Assembly (NCBI GenBank): GCA_903924715.1
Contig: CAIYCP010000021.1
Location: forward strand, 1 to 5,588
Source: an uncultured beta proteobacterium
GTDB taxonomy: Bacteria; Pseudomonadota; Gammaproteobacteria; Burkholderiales; Burkholderiaceae_B
Direction of reading: 5' to 3'
DNA length: 5,588 bases
The position numbers and the translations under genes were made by a program. Positions 1 through 5,498 of this stretch are shown in pieces. The notes below the pieces were generated by a model. The model was not told the DNA's origin, searched no databases, and worked only from the letters and a program-made list of their open reading frames with translations. The first letter of the stretch is position 1, and every line of letters begins with the position of its first letter.

Positions 1-471
1 ATTGATCCCGTTGATTTTCGTGACAGCTTCGAAGGCAAGGTGATGTCAACGATCATGCTCAGCCGTAGTCTGTATCCCCACATGATCGCCCGCAAATCAG
101 GGGTGATGATCAACATTATCGGGATTGCAGGTGAGCGATTGAACGCAAACTCGATTGGTACTTCGGTGGCAAATGCTGCTTTGATCGCCTTTACTAAGGC
201 GTTTGGTTCAGAGACGGTCAATCACGGGGTGCGCGTGGTTGGCATTAATCCTGGATTGATTCACACGCCGCGTACCGAGAGTCTGTTGCATCCCAGAAAT
301 GATACCGATCGCCAAGCCTATGCCAAAGTGATGGCAAATCTGCCTTATGGTCGGATGGGGACGCCCGAAGAGATTGCAAATCTTGCCGTCTTTTTTGCTT
401 CAGATGCTATGTCAAAATACATCAGTGGTGATGTGATTTCAATTGATGCCGGAACACGCTTTCGTCAGTGA
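1..471 (+). CDS. Atypical SDR-family protein, 3' part (start lies left of the window)
   Basis: The frame is open from base 1, giving 156 visible residues that end at TGA 469-471. SDRs are usually about 250-265 residues, so roughly the first 100, including the TGxxxGxG cofactor loop, lie outside the window. The GTG at 40 and ATG at 43 are internal codons, because the upstream residues already fit the SDR helix before the central strand. Visible landmarks are the strand with INIIGIAGE (visible residues 37-45), the helix NAALIAFTKAFGSE (58-71), VRVVGINPG (77-85, the conserved PG turn), GRMGTPEEIA near the end and the C-terminal YISGDVISIDAG. In a classical SDR the catalytic Ser, Tyr and Lys are spaced 13 and 4 residues apart. 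The residues at those places here are Gly41, Thr54 and Asn58, so the usual triad is absent. From memory, a subfamily with IGxxGE and GNAAL motifs exists in betaproteobacteria. Fold assignment is secure, but activity and substrate are unknown. It converges with the - strand operon. Confidence 0.9.
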   Translation: MDPVDFRDSFEGKVMSTIMLSRSLYPHMIARKSGVMINIIGIAGERLNANSIGTSVANAALIAFTKAFGSETVNHGVRVVGINPGLIHTPRTESLLHPRNDTDRQAYAKVMANLPYGRMGTPEEIANLAVFFASDAMSKYISGDVISIDAGTRFRQ

Positions 472-488
472 TCCACAAGATTGACCGG

Positions 489-520
489 GTGCCGGACACG
501 TTTCGAGCGTGAACCGGCAC
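489..520. terminator. Inverted repeat between convergent genes, possible bidirectional terminator
   Basis: GTGCCGG at 489-495 pairs perfectly with CCGGCAC at 514-520, and an inner CACG (497-500) pairs with CGTG (508-511) around a 7-nt loop. Together they make an 11-bp stem with a small 1x2 internal bulge. It begins 17 nt after the SDR stop codon and 13 nt after the Bug gene stop codon on the other strand, as expected of a shared terminator. Neither strand has a run of T after the stem, so it is not a canonical intrinsic terminator. It may instead protect 3' ends or act together with Rho. Confidence 0.55.
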
Positions 521-533
521 AGGTGACTAGAGG

Positions 534-1502
534 TTATTCTGGTTGAATCCCAATAGCTTTCACCAGGTCGCCCCACACTTTGTCTTCTTTGGCTAAGAAT
601 TGCGCGAACTGTTCGGGCGTGTCAGTGCTGCCTTGCGCGCCGATATCTGCAATGCGCTTAACCATGTCGGGCGATGCCATCACCGTCATCACTTCACGGT
701 GTAAGCGTGTCACGATCTCTTTGGGTGTGCCCGCTGGTAAAAACAAGGCATACCATTCGTAGAGTTCAAAGCCCGGAAACCCTGATTCAGCAATGGTAGG
801 TACATCCTTGAGTGCTGGAGGGCGCACGGCGCCCGTGGTGGCGAGCGGACGCAACTTGCCGCTGTTGACGTGTGGAATCGTTGAGGTGGGGCTGTTAATC
901 AACATCTGGATATGACCGGCGAGCAGATCAGCCAAGGCGGGCCCGCCACCCTTGTAGGGAATCTCAACAATGTTGACGCCCGCGAGTTTGATCAAGTATT
1001 GCATCGAGAGCTGACCCGAGGTCAAACCACCGGGCGTGCCATAAGACAGACTGCCAGGCTTCGCTTTTGCAAGTGCGATGAGCTCTTGAACCGAATTGGC
1101 GGGCACGGAGGGGTTTACGGTTAAGAATCCCGGCATGAGTGCCAACATGGCCAAAGGAATGAAATCCTTTTTAGAGTCATAGGGCAGGCTCTTGGCGATA
1201 TACGGATTGATGGCGTGTGCGCTGATAAACAAGCCAATGGTGTTGCCGTCGGGCGCAGAGCGTGCAACCTCTTGCGTTGCGATAATGCTATTTGCGCCCG
1301 GCTTGTTAACAACAACGACCGGTACCCCTAACGCAGCTGACAGAGGTGGTGCAATTGCGCGGCCCATCACATCTGAGGTGCCGCCAGGAGCAAAGGTCAC
1401 GACGATGCGAATGGGTTTACTGGGCCACGGGTCTGCGCTTGTAGCAATACCTGGTACCAGCGCTGCGAGTGCAATCAGCCAAGAAGAGGATATTTTTTTC
1501 AT
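534..1502 (-). CDS. Bug/TctC-family tripartite tricarboxylate transporter substrate-binding protein
   Basis: This 322-residue protein is the usual length for the Bug (TctC) family of periplasmic binding proteins, which bind carboxylates and related small organic compounds. An N-terminal Sec signal peptide is clear: basic MKK, a hydrophobic stretch to about residue 20, and probable cleavage after TSA at 21-23. The mature protein opens with WPSKPIRIVV followed by APGGTSD (38-44), the ligand-contacting first loop of the family. Other family landmarks are VVNKPGA (64-70), PDGNTIG (84-90), LSYGTPGG (152-159), PYKGGGPAL (182-190), DVPTIAESGFPGFE (233-246) and LFLPAGTP (253-260). The ATG at 1500-1502 is preceded by a weak AGAG Shine-Dalgarno 6 nt upstream. 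No TctA or TctB membrane component is in the window, so this is an orphan, which is common in Burkholderiales. The ligand is unknown. It lies 79 nt downstream of the LivK-like gene on the same strand and may be the last gene of the operon. Confidence 0.95.
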   Translation of the reverse strand: MKKISSSWLIALAALVPGIATSADPWPSKPIRIVVTFAPGGTSDVMGRAIAPPLSAALGVPVVVVNKPGANSIIATQEVARSAPDGNTIGLFISAHAINPYIAKSLPYDSKKDFIPLAMLALMPGFLTVNPSVPANSVQELIALAKAKPGSLSYGTPGGLTSGQLSMQYLIKLAGVNIVEIPYKGGGPALADLLAGHIQMLINSPTSTIPHVNSGKLRPLATTGAVRPPALKDVPTIAESGFPGFELYEWYALFLPAGTPKEIVTRLHREVMTVMASPDMVKRIADIGAQGSTDTPEQFAQFLAKEDKVWGDLVKAIGIQPE

Positions 1503-1517
1503 GATTTTCTCTGCAAT

Positions 1518-1539
1518 CCCTCGCGGTTAAGCGCGAGGG
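1518..1539 (-). other. Strong intergenic stem-loop between the two binding-protein genes
   Basis: CCCTCGCG at 1518-1525 and CGCGAGGG at 1532-1539 form a perfect 8-bp GC-rich stem with a 6-nt loop. In the - strand transcript it sits 42 nt after the LivK-like stop and ends 15 nt before the Bug start codon, just upstream of that gene's weak ribosome binding site. No U-run follows it on the - strand, so a canonical intrinsic terminator is unlikely. It could be a transcript-stabilising or processing element, a partial terminator, or a structure that limits translation of the downstream gene. Its role is inference; the structure itself is plain. Confidence 0.5.
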
Positions 1540-1581
1540 GTCCGTCAAGTTGCTTTGTTTCTTTGTGGACGTGCGTCAGTC

Positions 1582-2802
1582 TTAAGAGGGCTTTTTAACC
1601 AACGGACAGACGCTTTGTGAAAGCGGGCGAAACGCTTGGTCGCCCGGGATCACTGCATTGATTTTTAAGAGATCCCAATCGCCTTTTGAGTCGGCTGGTT
1701 TTTTGACTTCGGCTAAGTACATGTCATGCACCATGCGACCGTCTTCGCGAATCTTGCCGTTTTTAGCAAAGAAGTCGTTGATCGGCGTCTCTTTCATCTT
1801 GGCCATGATGGCCTCACTGTTGTCTGAGCCGGCAGCAGTAACAGCCTTTAAATAATGCATGGTGGCTGAGTAGGCGCCGGCTTGAACCATTGAAGGCATA
1901 CTTTTATGACGTGCAAAGAAGCGCTTGGCAAACGCGCGGGTGTCATCGTCCAGGTCCCAATAAAAGCCATCCGTAAATTGCAGACCTTGAGCGACTTTTA
2001 AGCCTAGCCCTTTTACGTCATGCAAGAACATCAATAGGGTGACGAGTTTTTGCCCGCCTTGCGTAATGCCGAACTCGCTGGCCTGGCGCACTGAGTTCTG
2101 TGCATCGGTTCCGGCGTTAGCCAAACCAATGACCTTAGCTTTAGAAGCCTGGCCTTGCAACAGATAAGACGAAAAGTCTGGGCTATTTAAGGGCGCACGC
2201 ACGGCACCTAAGACTTTTCCGCCATTCTTGACGACGACGTCTGCGGTGTCTTTTTCGAGTGCATGACCAAACGCATAATCAGCAGTGATAAAAAACCAAG
2301 AGTCACCACCGCCCTTTGTCACTGCGAGACCCGTGCCGTTTGATAGTGCATAGGTGTCATAGACGTAATGAACGCTATAAGGCGAGCATTCGGCATTGGT
2401 CAGTGCTGAAGAGGCCGATCCTGCAAAGATTGTGATTTTCTTTTTTTCAACGCCTAATTTTTGTAAGGCGAGTGCAGCCGCTGAATCTGTGGATTCGATA
2501 ATGACATTGACATCATCGCGGTCATACCATTCACGTGCGCGCGCGGCAGCGATATCAACTTTGTTTTGATAGTTAGCAGAAAGTACTTCAATCGGGCGGC
2601 CTAATACTTTGCCACCAAAATCTTCAATCGCCATGTTTACCGCGGTGACCATTCCTGGCCCACCGTGTGCGGAATAGATTCCAGACATATCGACAAGGGC
2701 GCCAATGCGAAAAGGCTTCACCGTTTGTGCGGACGTCGGGGTCACGAGCAGCGCACTTGCCACCAGAGTTGCGAGCGCGGTTAAGTTACGGGCAAGTTTC
2801 AT
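1582..2802 (-). CDS. LivK-type ABC transporter substrate-binding protein (type 1 periplasmic binding fold)
   Basis: The 406-residue product belongs to the branched-chain amino acid/HAAT-like binding proteins (Peripla_BP_6 type), which deliver amino acids, amides or aromatic and aliphatic acids to an ABC importer. It has a signal peptide with basic residues at 2-5, a hydrophobic core to about residue 20 and likely cleavage after TSA at 23-25. The mature N terminus has the typical FRIGALVDMSGIYS (31-44), then GPGMVTAVNMAIEDFGG (48-64). Further landmarks are SSALTNAECSP (131-141), WFFITADYAFGHALE (169-183), LQGQASKAKVIGLANAG (215-231), FTDGFYWDL (277-285) and a C-terminal IPGDQAFRPLS. Cys139 and Cys399 could form a disulfide. 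I chose the ATG at 2802 over the TTG one codon upstream because a GGAG lies 7 nt before the ATG. No permease or ATPase gene is in the window, so its membrane partners must be elsewhere. It lies 59 nt after the CoA-transferase-like gene, suggesting that its ligand is the acid handled by the operon. Confidence 0.95.
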   Translation of the reverse strand: MKLARNLTALATLVASALLVTPTSAQTVKPFRIGALVDMSGIYSAHGGPGMVTAVNMAIEDFGGKVLGRPIEVLSANYQNKVDIAAARAREWYDRDDVNVIIESTDSAAALALQKLGVEKKKITIFAGSASSALTNAECSPYSVHYVYDTYALSNGTGLAVTKGGGDSWFFITADYAFGHALEKDTADVVVKNGGKVLGAVRAPLNSPDFSSYLLQGQASKAKVIGLANAGTDAQNSVRQASEFGITQGGQKLVTLLMFLHDVKGLGLKVAQGLQFTDGFYWDLDDDTRAFAKRFFARHKSMPSMVQAGAYSATMHYLKAVTAAGSDNSEAIMAKMKETPINDFFAKNGKIREDGRMVHDMYLAEVKKPADSKGDWDLLKINAVIPGDQAFRPLSQSVCPLVKKPS

Positions 2803-2809
2803 CAAAGAT

Positions 2810-2813
2810 CTCC
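2810..2813 (-). promoter_or_regulatory. Shine-Dalgarno GGAG of the LivK-like gene
   Basis: GGAG on the - strand is 7 nt from the ATG at 2802-2800 and only 4 nt from the alternative TTG at 2805. The spacing decides the start in favour of the ATG. Confidence 0.65.
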
Positions 2814-2839
2814 GATTGTTTTTTTGATTCTGTGCTGCA

Positions 2840-2870
2840 ATTGTAAAGGGCGGACGAGCGCTTATTTCAA
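2840..2870 (-). promoter_or_regulatory. Weak candidate sigma-70 promoter before the LivK-like gene
   Basis: On the - strand, TTGAAA (2870-2865) resembles a -35 box and TACAAT (2845-2840) a -10 box, each matching five of six consensus bases. The spacer is 19 nt, longer than the preferred 17. The -35 would overlap the last codons of the CoA-transferase-like gene, and transcripts would start about 30 nt before the ATG. It would let the binding proteins be made independently of the catabolic enzymes. Chance matches of this quality are common, so confidence is low. Confidence 0.22.
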
Positions 2871-3968
2871 AATTTCTTGCGTGTGTTGCCCTAAATCGGG
2901 GCTGTTTTGCGCTTGTTCAGCTGCTAAGAATACCGCACTGATGGGGGTTGGTAGCGCGGGTATGGTTTTCCCTGAGGTGGTTGCAATGGTGCGACTAAAC
3001 ACGCCGCGCGCCTGAAAGTGCGGGTCTTGCACCGCTTGCTCAAGCCCGATGACCTCACACACGCAAGTGTCTTGCCCCGCAAAACGCGCGTTCCAGTGGG
3101 CGACGGGGTGCTGGGCAATGATCCTGGCGATGCTCGCCTTGACCAACGCGGGGTTGTCGACATGCTGCAACTCGGTTGCGCCTAGCACGGTCAAAAAATT
3201 GCCCCAGAACTTTTCTTCTAAAGGCGCTGCCGTTAAGAATTTTTGATCCGAGGTTTGATAGATTTGATAGCGCGGACTGCCCCCGGTGACCAGCTCGTCG
3301 CCACCGCGTGGCCATTGGCCAGCAGCCCAGCCGTTACCCAAGCCCCAGTACATCAGCGGAAACAGGTTGTCAGCCATTGAGATATCAAGATGGCAGCCCA
3401 CGCCCTCAAGGTCGCGTTTGCGCAAGCCCAATAAAATATTCATGACGGCCGGATAGGCGCCACCCGCCAGATCGGCCGTCAAGACGGGCGGCACGCCCGG
3501 GGTGCCGTTGGCGTCGCCGCTCAGCCCCACCATGCCGGTTTGCGCCTGATAATTCATGTCGTGGGCAGCAACTTGCGCGTAGGGGCCGGTTTGGCCATAG
3601 CCGGTAATCGAACAATACACAAGGCGCGGATTAATTTTTGCAACAGCCTGATAGCCCAGCCCCAGGCGATCCATGACGCCCGGACGAAATTGTTCAACCA
3701 ACACATCGGCTTGCGCAATCAGGGCTTCAATCTGTTTGATCGTCTCGGGCGACTTCAGATCTGCGACGATCGATTTTTTTCCGCGATTGAGCAAAGCAAA
3801 GTTCACACTGTCTGTGCCAAATTTTGGCGTGTACGAGCGCATCTCATCGCCGTCTTTGCGTTCAATCTTGATGACCTCTGCACCCGCGTCGGCCAGCAGT
3901 AGTGTGCACATCGGGCCCGGCAATAAGGTACTAAAGTCTAGTACCTTGATGCCCTCAAGAGGCTGCAT
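2862..3968 (-). CDS. CaiB/BaiF (family III) CoA transferase or alpha-methylacyl-CoA racemase-like protein
   Basis: The 368-residue product is a full-length member of the family III CoA-transferase superfamily, which includes CoA transferases and alpha-methylacyl-CoA racemases (AMACR). The N terminus has the diagnostic GIKVLDFSTLLPGPMCT (6-22), then ADAGAEVIKIE (26-36), the NRGKKS loop (61-66), VEQFRPGVMDRLGLGY (91-106) and SITGYGQTGPY (120-130). Residues matching the AMACR active site are visible: Arg95 in FRPG, His136 in the AHDMNY motif, Asp166 in LTADLAGG and Glu251 in the APLEEKFW stretch. Asp166 is also the nucleophile position in formyl-CoA-type transferases, so the sequence leaves both reactions open. 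The His-Asp-Glu set tilts towards the racemase branch. The start at 3968 aligns with the family N terminus, has AAGAG 7 nt upstream, and overlaps the preceding gene by 14 nt, implying translational coupling. The upstream in-frame ATG at 4010 would add 14 residues that do not look like the family. Acting in the cytoplasm, it would activate or epimerise the CoA ester used by the neighbouring dehydrogenases. Confidence 0.93.
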   Translation of the reverse strand: MQPLEGIKVLDFSTLLPGPMCTLLLADAGAEVIKIERKDGDEMRSYTPKFGTDSVNFALLNRGKKSIVADLKSPETIKQIEALIAQADVLVEQFRPGVMDRLGLGYQAVAKINPRLVYCSITGYGQTGPYAQVAAHDMNYQAQTGMVGLSGDANGTPGVPPVLTADLAGGAYPAVMNILLGLRKRDLEGVGCHLDISMADNLFPLMYWGLGNGWAAGQWPRGGDELVTGGSPRYQIYQTSDQKFLTAAPLEEKFWGNFLTVLGATELQHVDNPALVKASIARIIAQHPVAHWNARFAGQDTCVCEVIGLEQAVQDPHFQARGVFSRTIATTSGKTIPALPTPISAVFLAAEQAQNSPDLGQHTQEILK

Positions 3969-4620
3969 CGTCGTTCTCTTGAAATTGCTTGAGCCAAGCG
4001 TTGCGCGCACGCCGAGCAGGAGCGTAGGCTTCTTGCCCCAGTTGTTCGTACAGATCTTGCGTCACTTCAAAGTGATGATGCAGACCCGAGCGATTTAATA
4101 ATGCAATCGGACCTTCGGGGTAACCCAGGCCCAAACGCAACGTCATGTCCATGTCATTGGCCGAAGCCAGGCCTTCATCTAAACGACGCAGCGCAGCGTT
4201 GTAGTAAGGGCGAATTAAGCGGTTGAGGATACGACCTGGAAAATCATTACAGACTGCCACGACTAGGCCGGCTTCTGTGAAGGCGGCTTTGGCCGCAGCA
4301 AGTGCCGCTTCAGCGGTGTAGGGCATACGCACCAGTTCGACCAATTGAGTGGGGGCATCATCGCCTAATCTAAAGCGCGCGAAGCCAACCACGTTGCTTG
4401 GGCCACCGTCATCTGGCACATGCACGCCCAGGCATTCGTTGTCGAGTTCAATCGCAACAAAACTTGCCGCTGTGTGCTGTTCGTGCGCTTCTTGGTAGGC
4501 TTCACCCGCATCTGCGCCGATATACACCACGCCGGTGCCATCTTTACTTGCCTGCTCAAAAAATGCGTGCGCTTGAGGAAAGGAGCGACTGTCTTCAGCT
4601 TGAATAATTTGATAGCTCAT
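3955..4620 (-). CDS. Stand-alone PaaH C-terminal-like protein (second 3-hydroxyacyl-CoA dehydrogenase C-domain)
   Basis: This 221-residue protein has a recognisable 3-hydroxyacyl-CoA dehydrogenase C-terminal helical domain at about 126-205. Landmarks are DFPGRILNRLIRPYYNAALRR (from 126), the RLDEGLASANDMD turn (145-157), RLGLGYPEGPIALLN (162-176) and LYEQLGQEAYAP (190-201). The last segment resembles, from memory, the end of E. coli PaaH. The first 125 residues look like a degenerate Rossmann-like region: there is no GxGxxG, and VVGFARF (77-83) occupies the place where active enzymes carry the GxHFFNP catalytic histidine. It therefore probably cannot act as a dehydrogenase alone. Its start is fixed by GGAG 7 nt upstream and by lying 2 nt after the preceding stop. 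A longer frame reaching 4767 would overlap the preceding gene and has no family resemblance in the extra part. Together with the upstream 291-residue enzyme it matches the roughly 475-510-residue PaaH architecture. A likely role is as a structural or dimerisation partner of that enzyme, which is inference. Confidence 0.88.
   Translation of the reverse strand: MSYQIIQAEDSRSFPQAHAFFEQASKDGTGVVYIGADAGEAYQEAHEQHTAASFVAIELDNECLGVHVPDDGGPSNVVGFARFRLGDDAPTQLVELVRMPYTAEAALAAAKAAFTEAGLVVAVCNDFPGRILNRLIRPYYNAALRRLDEGLASANDMDMTLRLGLGYPEGPIALLNRSGLHHHFEVTQDLYEQLGQEAYAPARRARNAWLKQFQENDDAAS
3976..3980 (-). promoter_or_regulatory. Shine-Dalgarno-like AAGAG of the CoA-transferase-like gene
   Basis: AAGAG on the - strand lies 7 nt before the ATG at 3968-3966, inside the end of the preceding gene. 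It supports this start over the ATG at 4010. Confidence 0.45.
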
Positions 4621-4622
4621 GC

Positions 4623-5498
4623 TCAGGCTCCAAAAATTTTGTTGCTGTCGTAGGTGTGAAACCCCCGACCAGTTTTGCGACCCAGACGACCTGCACCGAT
4701 CATGCGTTTGACCAGCGGCGGGCATGCGGCGCGCGGTTCGTTGGTGAGCCCATGCATGGCATCGCACAGCAAAAGCTGCGTATCCATGCCAACCATATCT
4801 AGAAGTTCTAGGGGGCCAAGCGGATAACCCAGTGCAGTTTTCACGGCCAAGTCGATATTGGCCGCATCGGCCACGCCCTGGTCAATCAAGTTGATCACGT
4901 CGTTATTAAAGGGGATTAAAAAGTAATTCAAGATAAAACCGGGGGTGTCGCGGGTGCGCACGGGCTTTTGCCCGAGTGCCTCACACAGTTTCCATGCCGT
5001 CTCAAAGCTTGCGTCAGAGGTGTTCATGCCCGGAGACATTTCAACCAGTTTCATGAGTTGTGCAGGCAGGCAAAAGTGCATGCCGACAAAACGATCGGCG
5101 CGCCCAGAGCCACCGGCGATTTCGGTGATTGAAATCGTTGACGTGTTGGACGCAAAGATCGTATGTGCAGGGCAGATATCATTGAGTTGCTTGAAGATCG
5201 AGTGTTTGACTTTGAGATCTTCAAACACCGCTTCAATGACTAGATCACAATCTGAAAATTCTTTCGCGTCAGTCGTCGTTAAAAACTGCGCCATGATTTG
5301 TGCATCTTCGCCCGCAGCGAGTTTGCCGCGTTCGACAGATTTTTTTAAAAATGCAGCGGCTTGCTTGCGTGCGTTTTCAAGCGGCTCGGGTTTCAAGTCG
5401 TAAATGCGGGTTTTAAAACCTGCGCGGGCCGCAACAATGGCAATGCCGGTGCCCATCGTGCCACAACCAACAATCCCGATGGTTTTTGAAGCGTTCAT
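4623..5498 (-). CDS. 3-hydroxyacyl-CoA (3-hydroxybutyryl-CoA) dehydrogenase
   Basis: The 291-residue product is the length of stand-alone 3-hydroxybutyryl-CoA dehydrogenases (about 282-290). It would oxidise a (3S)-hydroxyacyl-CoA to the 3-oxoacyl-CoA with NAD+ in the cytoplasm. The Rossmann start IGIVGCGTMGTGIA (7-20) has the GxGxxG loop at 11-16, and Asp34 at the end of strand 2 favours NAD over NADP. DLVIEAVFEDL (85-95), SNTS (117-120, with the substrate-binding Ser at 120), GMHF (139-142, catalytic His141) and LVE with Glu153 complete the catalytic core. DTPGFILN (184-191, Asn191), GYPLGPLELLDMVG (224-237) and the end GRLGRKTGRGFHTYD (270-284) belong to the C-terminal domain. One oddity is HFCLP at 141-145 in place of the usual HFFNP, so the conserved Asn is Leu144. 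The start codon overlaps the upstream stop as ATGA, and AAGGA lies 6 nt before it. Only the exact acyl substrate is uncertain. Confidence 0.95.
   Translation of the reverse strand: MNASKTIGIVGCGTMGTGIAIVAARAGFKTRIYDLKPEPLENARKQAAAFLKKSVERGKLAAGEDAQIMAQFLTTTDAKEFSDCDLVIEAVFEDLKVKHSIFKQLNDICPAHTIFASNTSTISITEIAGGSGRADRFVGMHFCLPAQLMKLVEMSPGMNTSDASFETAWKLCEALGQKPVRTRDTPGFILNYFLIPFNNDVINLIDQGVADAANIDLAVKTALGYPLGPLELLDMVGMDTQLLLCDAMHGLTNEPRAACPPLVKRMIGAGRLGRKTGRGFHTYDSNKIFGA
4628..4631 (-). promoter_or_regulatory. Shine-Dalgarno GGAG of the PaaH C-terminal-like gene
   Basis: GGAG on the - strand sits 7 nt before the ATG at 4620-4618, within the last codons of the upstream dehydrogenase gene. It supports a separate translation start for this short cistron rather than a longer frame. 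Confidence 0.65.

Noticed and set aside
40..471. A complete 143-residue gene starting at GTG 40
   Set aside because: The frame is open to the window edge, the upstream residues fit the SDR fold, and a 143-residue SDR would lack its cofactor domain. It is a partial gene.
1541..1549. TTGACG on the - strand as a -35 box for the Bug gene
   Set aside because: No -10-like hexamer lies 15-19 nt downstream; that position falls in the GC-rich stem-loop.
3969..4010. An upstream ATG at 4010 as the start of the CoA-transferase-like gene
   Set aside because: It would add 14 residues that do not match the family and deepen the overlap with the preceding gene. The ATG at 3968 begins exactly where family members begin.
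3540..4098. Open frames on the + strand opposite the CoA-transferase-like gene
   Set aside because: They are antisense to well-supported coding sequence, have atypical composition and show no recognisable domain.
4621..4767. The 49 extra in-frame codons upstream of the PaaH C-terminal-like gene, as a longer N terminus
   Set aside because: This stretch lies wholly inside the dehydrogenase gene in another frame, is rich in Arg, His and Gln with no family resemblance, and a good GGAG precedes the ATG at 4620.
3955..5498. A frameshift breaking one PaaH gene into two
   Set aside because: The first protein ends with the normal terminus of stand-alone enzymes, and the second has its own Shine-Dalgarno and start codon. 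No homologous sequence is lost in an alternative frame between them.
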